Shown: positions 56,561 through 64,000 of the stretch, in pieces
Layout: the number at the start of each line of letters is the position of its first letter
How positions within the stretch are numbered: position 1 is the stretch's first letter
Assembly (NCBI GenBank): GCA_903888485.1
Contig: CAISTS010000050.1
Location: 1-64,000, forward strand
DNA: 64,000 nt
Direction of reading: 5' to 3'
Source: an uncultured bacterium
GTDB taxonomy: Bacteria > Pseudomonadota > Alphaproteobacteria > Rhodospirillales > Rhodospirillaceae
Notes under the pieces: model-generated
What the model was told of the DNA's origin: nothing
Database searches by the model: none
Seen by the model: only the letters and a program-made list of their open reading frames with translations
Position numbers and translations under genes: made by a program

Positions 56561-56596
56561 AAAAATCCCCGGGCCTACGCCGGACCCGGGGATCTT
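56561..56596 (-). terminator. Rho-independent terminator after the PRC-barrel gene
   Basis: On the minus strand a 9-bp stem, ATCCCCGGG with CCCGGGGAT (56565-56573 and 56585-56593), is followed by TTTTT. It lies 30 bases after the PRC-barrel stop and separates it from nuoA. Confidence 0.8.
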
Positions 56597-56624
56597 CAAT
56601 CAATAGCGGTGGTCTGTAACGCCG

Positions 56625-56993
56625 TTACATCCACATCGACGCGGTGCCGTAGAAGCGATCGACGCCGCGGCCGTAATCGGCCGTCCACGTGAAGTCCGTG
56701 TCGCGGTCATAGGACGGTGCGTTCTTCAGCTTTTCCTTGTCGAGGTTGACGACATAACCGCCCTGGCGCGTGTCGTACTTCAACTGCGACCAAGGCAGCG
56801 GATAGTGCTTGTGGTTCATGCCGAGAAAGCCGCCGAAGGACAGGACGGCGTAGGCCACATGGCCTGAGATTTTGTCGAGCATCAACTCCTCGATCTCGCC
56901 CAGCTTGTCGCCTTCGAGGTTATACACATCGGTGCCATTTACCTTGTCCGCCCCGATGAGGGAGCCGTCGGTGAGTTTGGTTTCGTCTGTCAT
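56625..56993 (-). CDS. PRC-barrel domain protein
   Basis: A 122-residue protein starting MTDETKLTDGSLIGADKVNG. It carries one PRC-barrel domain: VYNLEGDKLGEIEELMLDKISGHVAYAVLSFGGFLGMNHKHYPLPWSQL, with the G-F-L-G/KHYPLPW motif of the YlmC/photosynthetic-reaction-centre-H-like group common in alphaproteobacteria. The C-terminus is acidic-aromatic (DYGRGVDRFYG). No signal peptide is present. A GGAG lies 10 bases before the ATG at 56993. It is monocistronic, with its own terminator. The family is often stress-induced; the function is unclear. Confidence 0.85.
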   Translation of the reverse strand: MTDETKLTDGSLIGADKVNGTDVYNLEGDKLGEIEELMLDKISGHVAYAVLSFGGFLGMNHKHYPLPWSQLKYDTRQGGYVVNLDKEKLKNAPSYDRDTDFTWTADYGRGVDRFYGTASMWM

Positions 56994-57161
56994 GACTGTT
57001 TCTCCAGTACATTGTGTTTTTGCGAATATCGACCCGTCTACTGAACGGGACGCGTGCCAACACACAACGGCATCGCCGGGGCGATGTTTCGCAAAAGCCT
57101 GATTCTTATGGAGAACTTCACACCCTTGTCATGCAGTGCCTGCAGGGGTTGCACCCCGCCC

Positions 57162-57881
57162 TCACTTCACAAGGAAGGCGCCGCCAAGCGGAAGTTGCAC
57201 GAACAGCGTCGGGGGATTGTCCGCGAGGAACTCATTGACGGCTTTGTTGCAGCCCGGCCAGTCGATGAAGTTGTAGTCGTCGATCTGGATCATGCCGCCC
57301 TTGGCCAGACGCGGATAGAAAAACGCAAGGCAGTCGCGCATCGGCGCGTAGAGATCGACGTCGATATGGACGAAGGCAAAGGTCTCGTCGGCGACGTCCG
57401 CAAACCGCTCCGGGATCCAGCCTGGGAAATATTGGATATTGGTGTGCTCGGCGAGGTTGGTCTTCACGTCATCGAGGCTGGCGGCGAACAGCGGCCGATC
57501 CGCCGCGCGCAGGGCGTCTTGAATAGAGGAGGCCCGCGGATCGTCCGTGAGGTCCTCGGGCTGTACCGGTGACAGCCCTTGAAAAGAGTCAAAAACGTAC
57601 AATGGGTCTTTGCGCCCCGTCAGCCGCATCATGGTGGCGATGATGTGGGTCGAGTGTCCCCTGAAGCAGCCGCATTCGGCAAAGATGCCCGGCACGTAGG
57701 TTTGCCGCGCGAGCTGCGCCAGATTGAGCATCCGGATACGCTTGCCCAGGCTGTCGTTGTGCCTGCCTCTGAACGAGGTATAGGCCTTCCAGTCGACGGC
57801 GTTATCCGCCGTCGGTACGTAGCGCTCCCACAGCGCCGTGTTGATGACGTTCCCGCCTTCGATGGTGTAGCTGGTGGTCAT
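57162..57881 (-). CDS. TylF/MycF-like macrocin O-methyltransferase family protein
   Basis: A 239-residue class I methyltransferase of the TylF family: MLNLAQLARQTYVPGIFAECGCFRGHSTHIIATMM (motif I E-CGCFRG), LYVFDSFQGLSPVQPED, GWIPERFADV, FAFVHIDVDLYAPMRDCLAFFYPRLAKGGMIQIDDYNF. Despite the name, bacterial chromosomal homologues usually act on sugars of surface glycans. The ATG at 57881 is chosen; the upstream frame runs into tRNA-Val. It sits alone between the tRNA and the PRC gene. Confidence 0.85.
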   Translation of the reverse strand: MTTSYTIEGGNVINTALWERYVPTADNAVDWKAYTSFRGRHNDSLGKRIRMLNLAQLARQTYVPGIFAECGCFRGHSTHIIATMMRLTGRKDPLYVFDSFQGLSPVQPEDLTDDPRASSIQDALRAADRPLFAASLDDVKTNLAEHTNIQYFPGWIPERFADVADETFAFVHIDVDLYAPMRDCLAFFYPRLAKGGMIQIDDYNFIDWPGCNKAVNEFLADNPPTLFVQLPLGGAFLVK

Positions 57882-57956
57882 TAGAATCAGATAAGACGCT
57901 TGTTGGTGAAAGATCTTCCGGAATGTGACTTCACGCGCAGCCCGGAGGGCGAAGCG

Positions 57957-58032
57957 TGGTGGGCGATGACGGACTCGAACCGCCGACATCCTCCGTGTAA
58001 AGGAGGCGCTCTACCAACTGAGCTAATCGCCC
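57957..58032 (-). tRNA. tRNA-Val (anticodon UAC)
   Basis: A 76-nt gene including an encoded CCA end. Acceptor arm GGGCGAT pairs with ATCGCCC. The D-arm is GCTCAGTTGGTAGAGC, and the anticodon stem CCTCC/GGAGG has loop TTTACAC (anticodon TAC). The T-arm is CGGCGGTTCGAGTCCG. It reads valine GUA and, by wobble, GUG/GUU-type codons. It lies between hup and the methyltransferase on the same strand. Confidence 0.97.
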
Positions 58033-58076
58033 GCGCTCTCAACGCGTGAAGGCAGGTTATGTCTCAACCGGCCAAA

Positions 58077-58107
58077 AGAAAAGCGCCGGTCCCCGGGGGA
58101 CCGGCGC
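58077..58107 (-). terminator. Rho-independent terminator after hup
   Basis: On the minus strand an 11-bp GC stem (58083-58093 with 58097-58107, loop of 3) is followed by TTTTCTTTT. It lies 17 bases after the hup stop. Confidence 0.85.
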
Positions 58108-58123
58108 CTGACAATCAGGCCGA

Positions 58124-58399
58124 TTATCGGTTAACGGCGTCCTTCAGAGCCTTGCCGGCCGTGAACTTCGGCCGCTTGGAGGCCGGGATCTTGATCTTCT
58201 CGCCGGTGCGCGGATTGCGGCCTTCGCTGGCGGCACGCTTGGCGACCGTGAAGGTGCCAAAGCCCACCAGCCGCACTTCGTCACCCTTCTTCAGCGCCCC
58301 CGTGATGGCATCCAGTACGCAGTCGACTGCCTTCGTCGCGTCGGCTTTGCTCATTCCTGCCGTCTCCGCGACTTCGGCAATCAGATCGTTCTTATTCAT
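58124..58399 (-). CDS. hup: HU family DNA-binding protein
   Basis: A histone-like nucleoid protein, 91 residues. It has the HU pattern MNKNDLIAEVAETAGMSKADATKAVD, LVGFGTFTVAKRAASEGRNPRTGEKIKIPASKRPKFTAGKALKDAV, with the beta-arm GRNPRTGEKI that inserts a proline into the minor groove. The lon-hup-tRNA-nuo order is conserved in alphaproteobacteria. It has its own promoter candidate and terminator. Confidence 0.97.
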   Translation of the reverse strand: MNKNDLIAEVAETAGMSKADATKAVDCVLDAITGALKKGDEVRLVGFGTFTVAKRAASEGRNPRTGEKIKIPASKRPKFTAGKALKDAVNR

Positions 58400-58550
58400 A
58401 TGCGAACCCCTCGAATGGTTATCAGCGTGTGTGATTGATTTGTGGTGATGTGATGTGTGGGCAGTCCGGCGACCCCTGACCGGTCAGCGTGAGTTTAGAA
58501 ACGCGCGCTGCACCGCCAATTCTTTCCACCTTTGCCAGCTGTGCGCGCGA

Positions 58551-58580
58551 AGTGTATGACGCGGTTTTCTCGTGCGTCAA
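58551..58580 (-). promoter_or_regulatory. Putative hup promoter
   Basis: On the minus strand TTGACG (58575-58580) and TACACT (58551-58556) are separated by 18 bp, 151 bases before the hup ATG. Confidence 0.5.
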
Positions 58581-58685
58581 TGCGATAAACGCCCGTTTTT
58601 TGGGGTTTTTTAGGGTGGATGTCCCTCAAAAGCCCCTCATTGCCGAGGCTTATGACAGCCGCACAGATGCATGTTGTATGAACGA

Positions 58686-58720
58686 AGACGGCGGATGCAT
58701 CCTAAGCGCACCCGCCGTCT
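58686..58720 (-). terminator. Possible terminator after lon
   Basis: A 9-bp stem, AGACGGCGG (58686-58694) with CCGCCGTCT (58712-58720), has a 17-base loop and is followed on the minus strand by TTCGTTCAT, a poor T-run. It lies 18 bases past the lon stop. Confidence 0.35.
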
Positions 58721-58738
58721 CGACTTTTCTCACCACGC

Positions 58739-61159
58739 TTAGTGCGTCAGCAGCGGCTCTTCCTCGGCGTCAGTCTCGGGCGCCGGTTTGCTCGGGCGCG
58801 GCTTGTCGTCCTCTTCAAGGTCGTCTTTGAGGATCGGCACGAGCGGGTTGACCAGCGCCATGGAGAGCACCTCGTCGACCGTCGTCACGGGCACGATCTT
58901 CAGATCGCGCCGCACGTTGTCGGGAATTTCCTCGAGGTCCTTCTCGTTCTCCTTGGGGATCAGCACGGTGGTGAGGCCACCGCGCAGCGCCGCCAGGAGT
59001 TTTTCCTTGAGACCGCCGATGGGCAGCACACGGCCGCGCAAGCTGATCTCGCCCGTCATGGCGACATCTTTGCGCACCGCATTGCCGGTGAGCGCGGAGA
59101 CGATCGAGGTGACCATGGCCACGCCCGCCGACGGGCCGTCCTTGGGCGTAGCGCCTTCCGGCACGTGCAAGTGGATGTCGTGCTTCTCGAAGTACTTGGA
59201 ACGGATGCCGAAGACCCGTGCCCGGCTGCGCACGTAGGAGCGCGCCGCCTGGATGGATTCCTTCATCACGTCGCCGAGTTTGCCGGTCAGCGTCACGCCG
59301 CCCTTGCCGGGCATGATGACGGCTTCGATCGACAGAAGCTCGCCGCCGACCTCGGTCCAGGCGAGACCGGTGGTGACACCCACCAAGTCTTCGCGCTCGG
59401 CCTGGCCGAAGCGGTACTTCTGCACACCGGCAAACTTCTTCAGGTTCCGCTGCGTGACGGTGACCTTCTTTAGCTTGCGTAGGATGATCTCTTTGGTCGC
59501 CTTGCGCGCCAGATTGGCGAGTTCGCGCTCCAGGCTACGCACACCGGCTTCCCGTGTGTAATAGCGGCACAGGTCGCGGATGGCGTCGTCCGAGACGCTC
59601 CACTCGGTCTTCTTCAAGCCATGCGCAGGGAACTGCTTGGGGATCAGGTGGCGCTTCGCGATCGCCACCTTCTCGTCCTCGGTGTAACCCGACAGACGAA
59701 TGGTCTCCATGCGGTCCAGGAGCGGCTGGGGCATACGCAAAGTGTTGGCCGTGGTGATGAACAACACGTCCGAAAGGTCGTAGTCGACTTCCAGATAGTG
59801 ATCCTGGAACGTCGAGTTCTGCTCAGGATCCAGCACCTCGAGCAGCGCCGACGACGGATCGCCGCGCCAGTCCGCGCCCAGCTTGTCGATTTCATCGAGC
59901 AGGAACAACGGGTTCGACGTCTTGGCCTTCTTCATGCCCTGGATGATCTTGCCGGGCATGGAGCCGATGTAGGTGCGGCGGTGGCCGCGGATCTCGGCTT
60001 CGTCACGCACGCCGCCGAGCGAGACGCGCACGAAGCTGCGTCCCGTTGAGGTCGCGATCGAGCGGCCCAGCGAGGTCTTGCCGACGCCCGGCGGTCCGAC
60101 CAAGCACAGGATCGGGCCCTTTACCTTCTTCGTGCGGCTCTGCACGGCCAGGTACTCGACAATGCGCTCCTTGACCTTCTCGAGGCCATGGTGGTCCTTG
60201 TCGAGCTGCGCCTTGGCCTTCTTCAGGTCGATGGAGACGCGGCTGCGCTTCTTCCACGGGATCGAAGTGAGCCAGTCGAGGTAATTGCGCACGACGGTGG
60301 CCTCGGCCGACATCGGGCTCATGGACTTCAGCTTCTTCAGCTCAGCCGTGGCCTTGTCGCGGGCCTCCTTCGACATCTTGATCTTCTTGATCTTCTCTTC
60401 GTACTCGGAGGCTTCGTCCTTGCCTTCCTCGTTTTCGCCCAGCTCGCGCTGGATCGCCTTCATTTGTTCGTTGAGGTAGTACTCGCGCTGCGTCTTCTCC
60501 ATCTGCCGCTTGACGCGGTTACGGATGCGGCGCTCGACCTGCAGCACGCTGATCTCGGATTCCATGAAGCCGTAGATGCGCTCCAGGCGCTCGGAGACGG
60601 TCTTCACCTCCAAGAGTTCCTGCTTCTCGGCGATCTTTAGCGTCAGATGCGAGGCAACGGTATCGGCCAGCTTCGAGGCGTTCTCGATCTGATTCACCGA
60701 CACCAGCACTTCGGGCGGGATCTTCTTATTGAGCTTGATGTATTGCTCGAACTGCGAGACCACCGAACGGGCGAGGGCTTCGAGCTCCTTGTCTTCTTCC
60801 TTCGGCTCGTCGAGGAACTCGGCCGTCGCCTCGAAGAAGGACTCGTTTTCCTTGTAGCCGGTGATGCGCGCGCGCTGGCCGCCTTCGACCAGCACCTTCA
60901 CGGTGCCATCGGGTAATTTCAAAAGCTGCAGCACGGTCGAAACGGTGCCGACTTCGTAGATGTCTTTGGTCGAAGGATCGTCCTGCGAGGCGTCTTTCTG
61001 GGCGACCAGAAGGATCTGCTTGTCATCAGCCATCACGTCTTCGAGCGCGCGCACGGACTTTTCGCGCCCGACGAACAAGGGGACGATCATGTGAGGGAAC
61101 ACGACAATGTCCCTCAGCGGCAGCACCGGAAAATGTTGGGCTTTAGCAGTATCCACCAA
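58739..61159 (-). CDS. lon: ATP-dependent protease Lon
   Basis: An AAA+ serine protease for misfolded and regulatory proteins, 806 residues. The N-terminal substrate domain begins [26 protein letters not shown]. It is followed by a coiled coil, Walker [11 protein letters not shown], Walker [12 protein letters not shown], and a protease domain with the catalytic Ser in [11 protein letters not shown] (near residue 678) and Lys in [11 protein letters not shown] (near 720). The acidic C-terminal tail ([22 protein letters not shown]) is longer than in E. coli. A promoter candidate lies between clpX and lon. Confidence 0.98.
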   Translation of the reverse strand: MVDTAKAQHFPVLPLRDIVVFPHMIVPLFVGREKSVRALEDVMADDKQILLVAQKDASQDDPSTKDIYEVGTVSTVLQLLKLPDGTVKVLVEGGQRARITGYKENESFFEATAEFLDEPKEEDKELEALARSVVSQFEQYIKLNKKIPPEVLVSVNQIENASKLADTVASHLTLKIAEKQELLEVKTVSERLERIYGFMESEISVLQVERRIRNRVKRQMEKTQREYYLNEQMKAIQRELGENEEGKDEASEYEEKIKKIKMSKEARDKATAELKKLKSMSPMSAEATVVRNYLDWLTSIPWKKRSRVSIDLKKAKAQLDKDHHGLEKVKERIVEYLAVQSRTKKVKGPILCLVGPPGVGKTSLGRSIATSTGRSFVRVSLGGVRDEAEIRGHRRTYIGSMPGKIIQGMKKAKTSNPLFLLDEIDKLGADWRGDPSSALLEVLDPEQNSTFQDHYLEVDYDLSDVLFITTANTLRMPQPLLDRMETIRLSGYTEDEKVAIAKRHLIPKQFPAHGLKKTEWSVSDDAIRDLCRYYTREAGVRSLERELANLARKATKEIILRKLKKVTVTQRNLKKFAGVQKYRFGQAEREDLVGVTTGLAWTEVGGELLSIEAVIMPGKGGVTLTGKLGDVMKESIQAARSYVRSRARVFGIRSKYFEKHDIHLHVPEGATPKDGPSAGVAMVTSIVSALTGNAVRKDVAMTGEISLRGRVLPIGGLKEKLLAALRGGLTTVLIPKENEKDLEEIPDNVRRDLKIVPVTTVDEVLSMALVNPLVPILKDDLEEDDKPRPSKPAPETDAEEEPLLTH

Positions 61160-61302
61160 TCACCTCTTTCAGGGCCGGAGGTGAGCTTCCGACCGTGGCT
61201 AGACTAACCGACATCCAACGCGCGAGTGCCCGTTAAAGTTGCGTCGCCTGGGGATCGCTCAATCGGTCGCGATTCCAGGCAATCAGCTTATCTCACACGG
61301 GA

Positions 61303-61330
61303 TAGATAGGATATGCCGCAAATAGGGCAA
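61303..61330 (-). promoter_or_regulatory. Putative lon promoter
   Basis: On the minus strand TTGCCC (61325-61330) and TATCTA (61303-61308) are 16 bp apart, in the 195-bp clpX-lon gap. The context CCCTTGCCC with CCTATCTATCCC has partial likeness to a heat-shock (sigma-32) promoter; I cannot separate the two readings. Confidence 0.35.
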
Positions 61331-61354
61331 GGGCTTGACAGGGAGCACGCCCCG

Positions 61355-62620
<1,266 letters not shown>

Positions 62621-62874
62621 TACCTACTCCACCGGGCCCGCCAAGCCATTTGGCTGAGGCGCCGGCCTAAACACTACATCTCGTATGTTAACCGAGCCTT
62701 TCCGCCCGGCACAACACACATCCCCTTCCCCACACTATGCGTCGCTGGTCTAGGTCCGGGAAACCCTTAATTTCCAAGGCGACACACCTACCCGGCGGCG
62801 CCTCTGTATTTTAACACCGCTCCGCGATAGGTGTTCCAAGCCGGAATTCTAACCGCGGGTTGATGTTACCTTAA

Positions 62875-63543
62875 TTAGACGGCAGCCGGCCCGCTCTGGC
62901 TCGGAGTACCGTCTTTATCGAGTGACCGGGGCCGTTCCTTCACCACGTGATCGATCAGACCGAACGCCTTGGCCTCTTCGGCGCTCATGAAGTTGTCGCG
63001 GTCCATGGCCTTTTCGATGCCCTTCAGGGTCTGGCCGGTGTGATCGACGTAAATCTGATTGAGGCGCGAACGCAGCGAGAGAATCTCGCGCGCCTGAATT
63101 TCGATGTCCGCCGCCTGTCCCTGGAAGCCACCGGAGGGCTGGTGGATCATGATGCGCGCGTTCGGCAGTGCATAGCGCTTACCCTTGACGCCCGCGCACA
63201 TCAGCAGCGAACCCATCGAAGCCGCCTGCCCCGTGCAGACCGTCGAGACGTCGCAGCGGATGTATTGCATGGTGTCGTAGATCGCCAGACCGGCCGTCAC
63301 CACACCGCCCGGCGAGTTGATGTAGAAGCTGATGTCCTTGGCCGGATTTTCGGCTTCTAGGAACAGAAGCTGCGCGCAGATCAGCGAAGCGACGCCGTCG
63401 TGCACCTGGCCGGTGAGGAAAATGATGCGTTCCTTGAGCAGGCGCGAAAAGATGTCATAAGCGCGCTCGCCGCGGTTGGTTTGCTCGACCACCATGGGAA
63501 CGAGGCTGTTGTTGTACCACTCGACGGGATCGCGATCTTTCAT
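62875..63543 (-). CDS. clpP: ATP-dependent Clp protease proteolytic subunit ClpP
   Basis: A tetradecameric serine protease. The 222-residue product begins with [30 protein letters not shown] and has the full triad Ser109 (GQAASMGS), His134 (IHQPSGGF) and Asp183 (MDRDNFM), with the same spacing as in E. coli. The ATG at 63543 has AGGTG in front; an upstream frame would add 20 atypical residues. A 12-residue C-terminal tail follows the usual VVKERP. The tig-clpP-clpX-lon order is conserved. Confidence 0.98.
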   Translation of the reverse strand: MKDRDPVEWYNNSLVPMVVEQTNRGERAYDIFSRLLKERIIFLTGQVHDGVASLICAQLLFLEAENPAKDISFYINSPGGVVTAGLAIYDTMQYIRCDVSTVCTGQAASMGSLLMCAGVKGKRYALPNARIMIHQPSGGFQGQAADIEIQAREILSLRSRLNQIYVDHTGQTLKGIEKAMDRDNFMSAEEAKAFGLIDHVVKERPRSLDKDGTPSQSGPAAV

Positions 63544-63598
63544 GCTGCACCTGATATGGCCCGCGGGGAAATCCGCGAGGCTGCCCCTATTGGGCTCT

Positions 63599-63626
63599 AA
63601 CATAAGCGATAAATGCGGGGCCGCAA
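63599..63626 (-). promoter_or_regulatory. Putative clpP promoter
   Basis: On the minus strand TTGCGG (63621-63626) and TATGTT (63599-63604) are 16 bp apart, 56 bases before the clpP ATG and after the tig terminator. Confidence 0.35.
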
Positions 63627-63660
63627 GCGCGGGCCGAGACGGTTAATGTCAAACGGCGCC

Positions 63661-63693
63661 AAAAACTTTAACGGCGCCGTGGGGCGCCGTTAA
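63661..63693 (-). terminator. Rho-independent terminator after tig
   Basis: On the minus strand the 11-bp stem TTAACGGCGCC with GGCGCCGTTAA (63668-63678 and 63683-63693) has a 4-base loop and is followed by AGTTTTT. It lies 6 bases after the tig stop. Confidence 0.85.
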
Positions 63694-63699
63694 CAGTTC

Positions 63700-64000
63700 C
63701 TACTCGTCTTTTTTGGCCTTGGCCTTTTTCTTCTTCGGCTTCTCGTCGGCGGCCGGCGCTTCGTCGTCCGGATCGGCCTGCAGCTCTTCGAGGCTCACTT
63801 CCTTGTCGGTGATCTTCGCCTTGCCGAAGATGAAGTCGACCACCTTTTCCTCGAAGATCGGCGCGCGCAGGGATTCGAGAGCCTGCGGGTTCTTCTGATA
63901 GAACTCGAACACCGCTTGCTCCTGGCCCGGATACCGCATGGCTTCCTGGGTCATGGCACGGGTCAAGTCGTCCTGGGACACGCCGACGTTGTTCTTCTGG
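63700..64000 (-). CDS. tig: Trigger factor, C-terminal part (cut by window edge)
   Basis: About 99 C-terminal residues of the ribosome-bound peptidyl-prolyl isomerase chaperone; the rest lies beyond the right edge. The visible part (QKNNVGVSQDDLTRAM, RYPGQEQAVFEFYQKNPQALESLRAPIFEEKVVDFIF, KITDKEVSLEEL) is the end of the helical arm domain. It is followed by a Lys-rich tail (KPKKKKAKAKKDE) typical of alphaproteobacterial Tig. It is followed by its own terminator, then clpP. Confidence 0.95.
   Translation of the reverse strand, partial: QKNNVGVSQDDLTRAMTQEAMRYPGQEQAVFEFYQKNPQALESLRAPIFEEKVVDFIFGKAKITDKEVSLEELQADPDDEAPAADEKPKKKKAKAKKDE

Larger units (their letters stand above)
56303..56624. other. 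Intergenic region upstream of nuoA
   Basis: This 322-bp gap holds the candidate nuo promoter (56459-56487), a nested inverted repeat that includes it (56480-56518) and the terminator of the PRC-barrel gene (56561-56596). Short open frames in it have no recognisable product. Confidence 0.6.
58400..58738. other. Intergenic region between lon and hup
   Basis: This 339-bp gap contains the hup promoter candidate (58551-58580), a roughly 150-base hup leader and a weak terminator-like hairpin after lon (58686-58720). No coding frame of note. Confidence 0.6.

Noticed and set aside
58590-58625. T-rich stretch in the lon-hup gap as a terminator
   Set aside because: No stem precedes the T-runs on either strand.

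Overview
This window is a chromosomal segment of a GC-rich alphaproteobacterium. The evidence is the gene content and the gene order. Read on the minus strand from the right end, it runs tig, clpP, clpX, lon, hup, tRNA-Val, nuoA-N, birA, coaX, rnj, epimerase, proS, lolC, lolD, dnaE, rpsB, tsf, pyrH, frr, uppS, cdsA, dxr, rseP, bamA, skp, lpxD, fabZ, lpxA, lpxI, lpxB. At the left end gltX and gltA lie on the plus strand, facing a divergent comEC. This is the familiar alphaproteobacterial housekeeping arrangement. LpxI in place of LpxH, a short ProRS without an editing insertion, RNase J, and separate nuoC and nuoD genes all fit that class. I cannot fix the genus from sequence alone.

Left part (1-10.3 kb): the 5' end of comEC, then an exported alpha/beta hydrolase coupled to gltX, gltA with promoter and terminator, a small lipoprotein, a GNAT acetyltransferase and an orphan flagellar-rod-like protein. 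A 3' stub of a TonB-dependent receptor follows, wedged against the end of lpxB. Then comes the envelope operon (5.9-18.6 kb): lipid A synthesis, outer-membrane protein assembly, site-2 protease, isoprenoid and phospholipid synthesis, ribosome recycling and UMP kinase.

Middle (18.6-36.3 kb): the usual tsf-pyrH junction is interrupted by three genes of surface-glycan type: a TPR-methyltransferase, a glycosyltransferase-like protein and a 2OG-Fe(II) oxygenase. After rpsB there is a dispersed intergenic repeat, a YkvA-type gene and dnaE. Two perfect, inverted DnaA boxes precede dnaE. Between dnaE and lolD sits an accessory signalling block: a MASE1 hybrid histidine kinase whose Hpt domain is split off by an apparent frameshift, two NTF2-like secreted paralogues flanking a receiver protein with Glu at the phosphorylation site, and a Dps.

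Right part (36.3-64 kb): methylmalonyl-CoA epimerase and RNase J, a two-gene MFS/reductase insertion, coaX and birA, and an intact 14-gene complex I operon in ABCDEFGHIJKLMN order. A PRC-barrel protein, a TylF-like methyltransferase, tRNA-Val, HU, Lon, ClpX, ClpP and the C-terminal end of trigger factor complete it.

Most of the window is ordinary core genome. The parts worth a second look are the insertions at conserved junctions and the control elements near dnaE and nuoA. I found no CRISPR array, intact mobile element, prophage or rRNA. I could not run homology searches, so family names rest on motifs and context.
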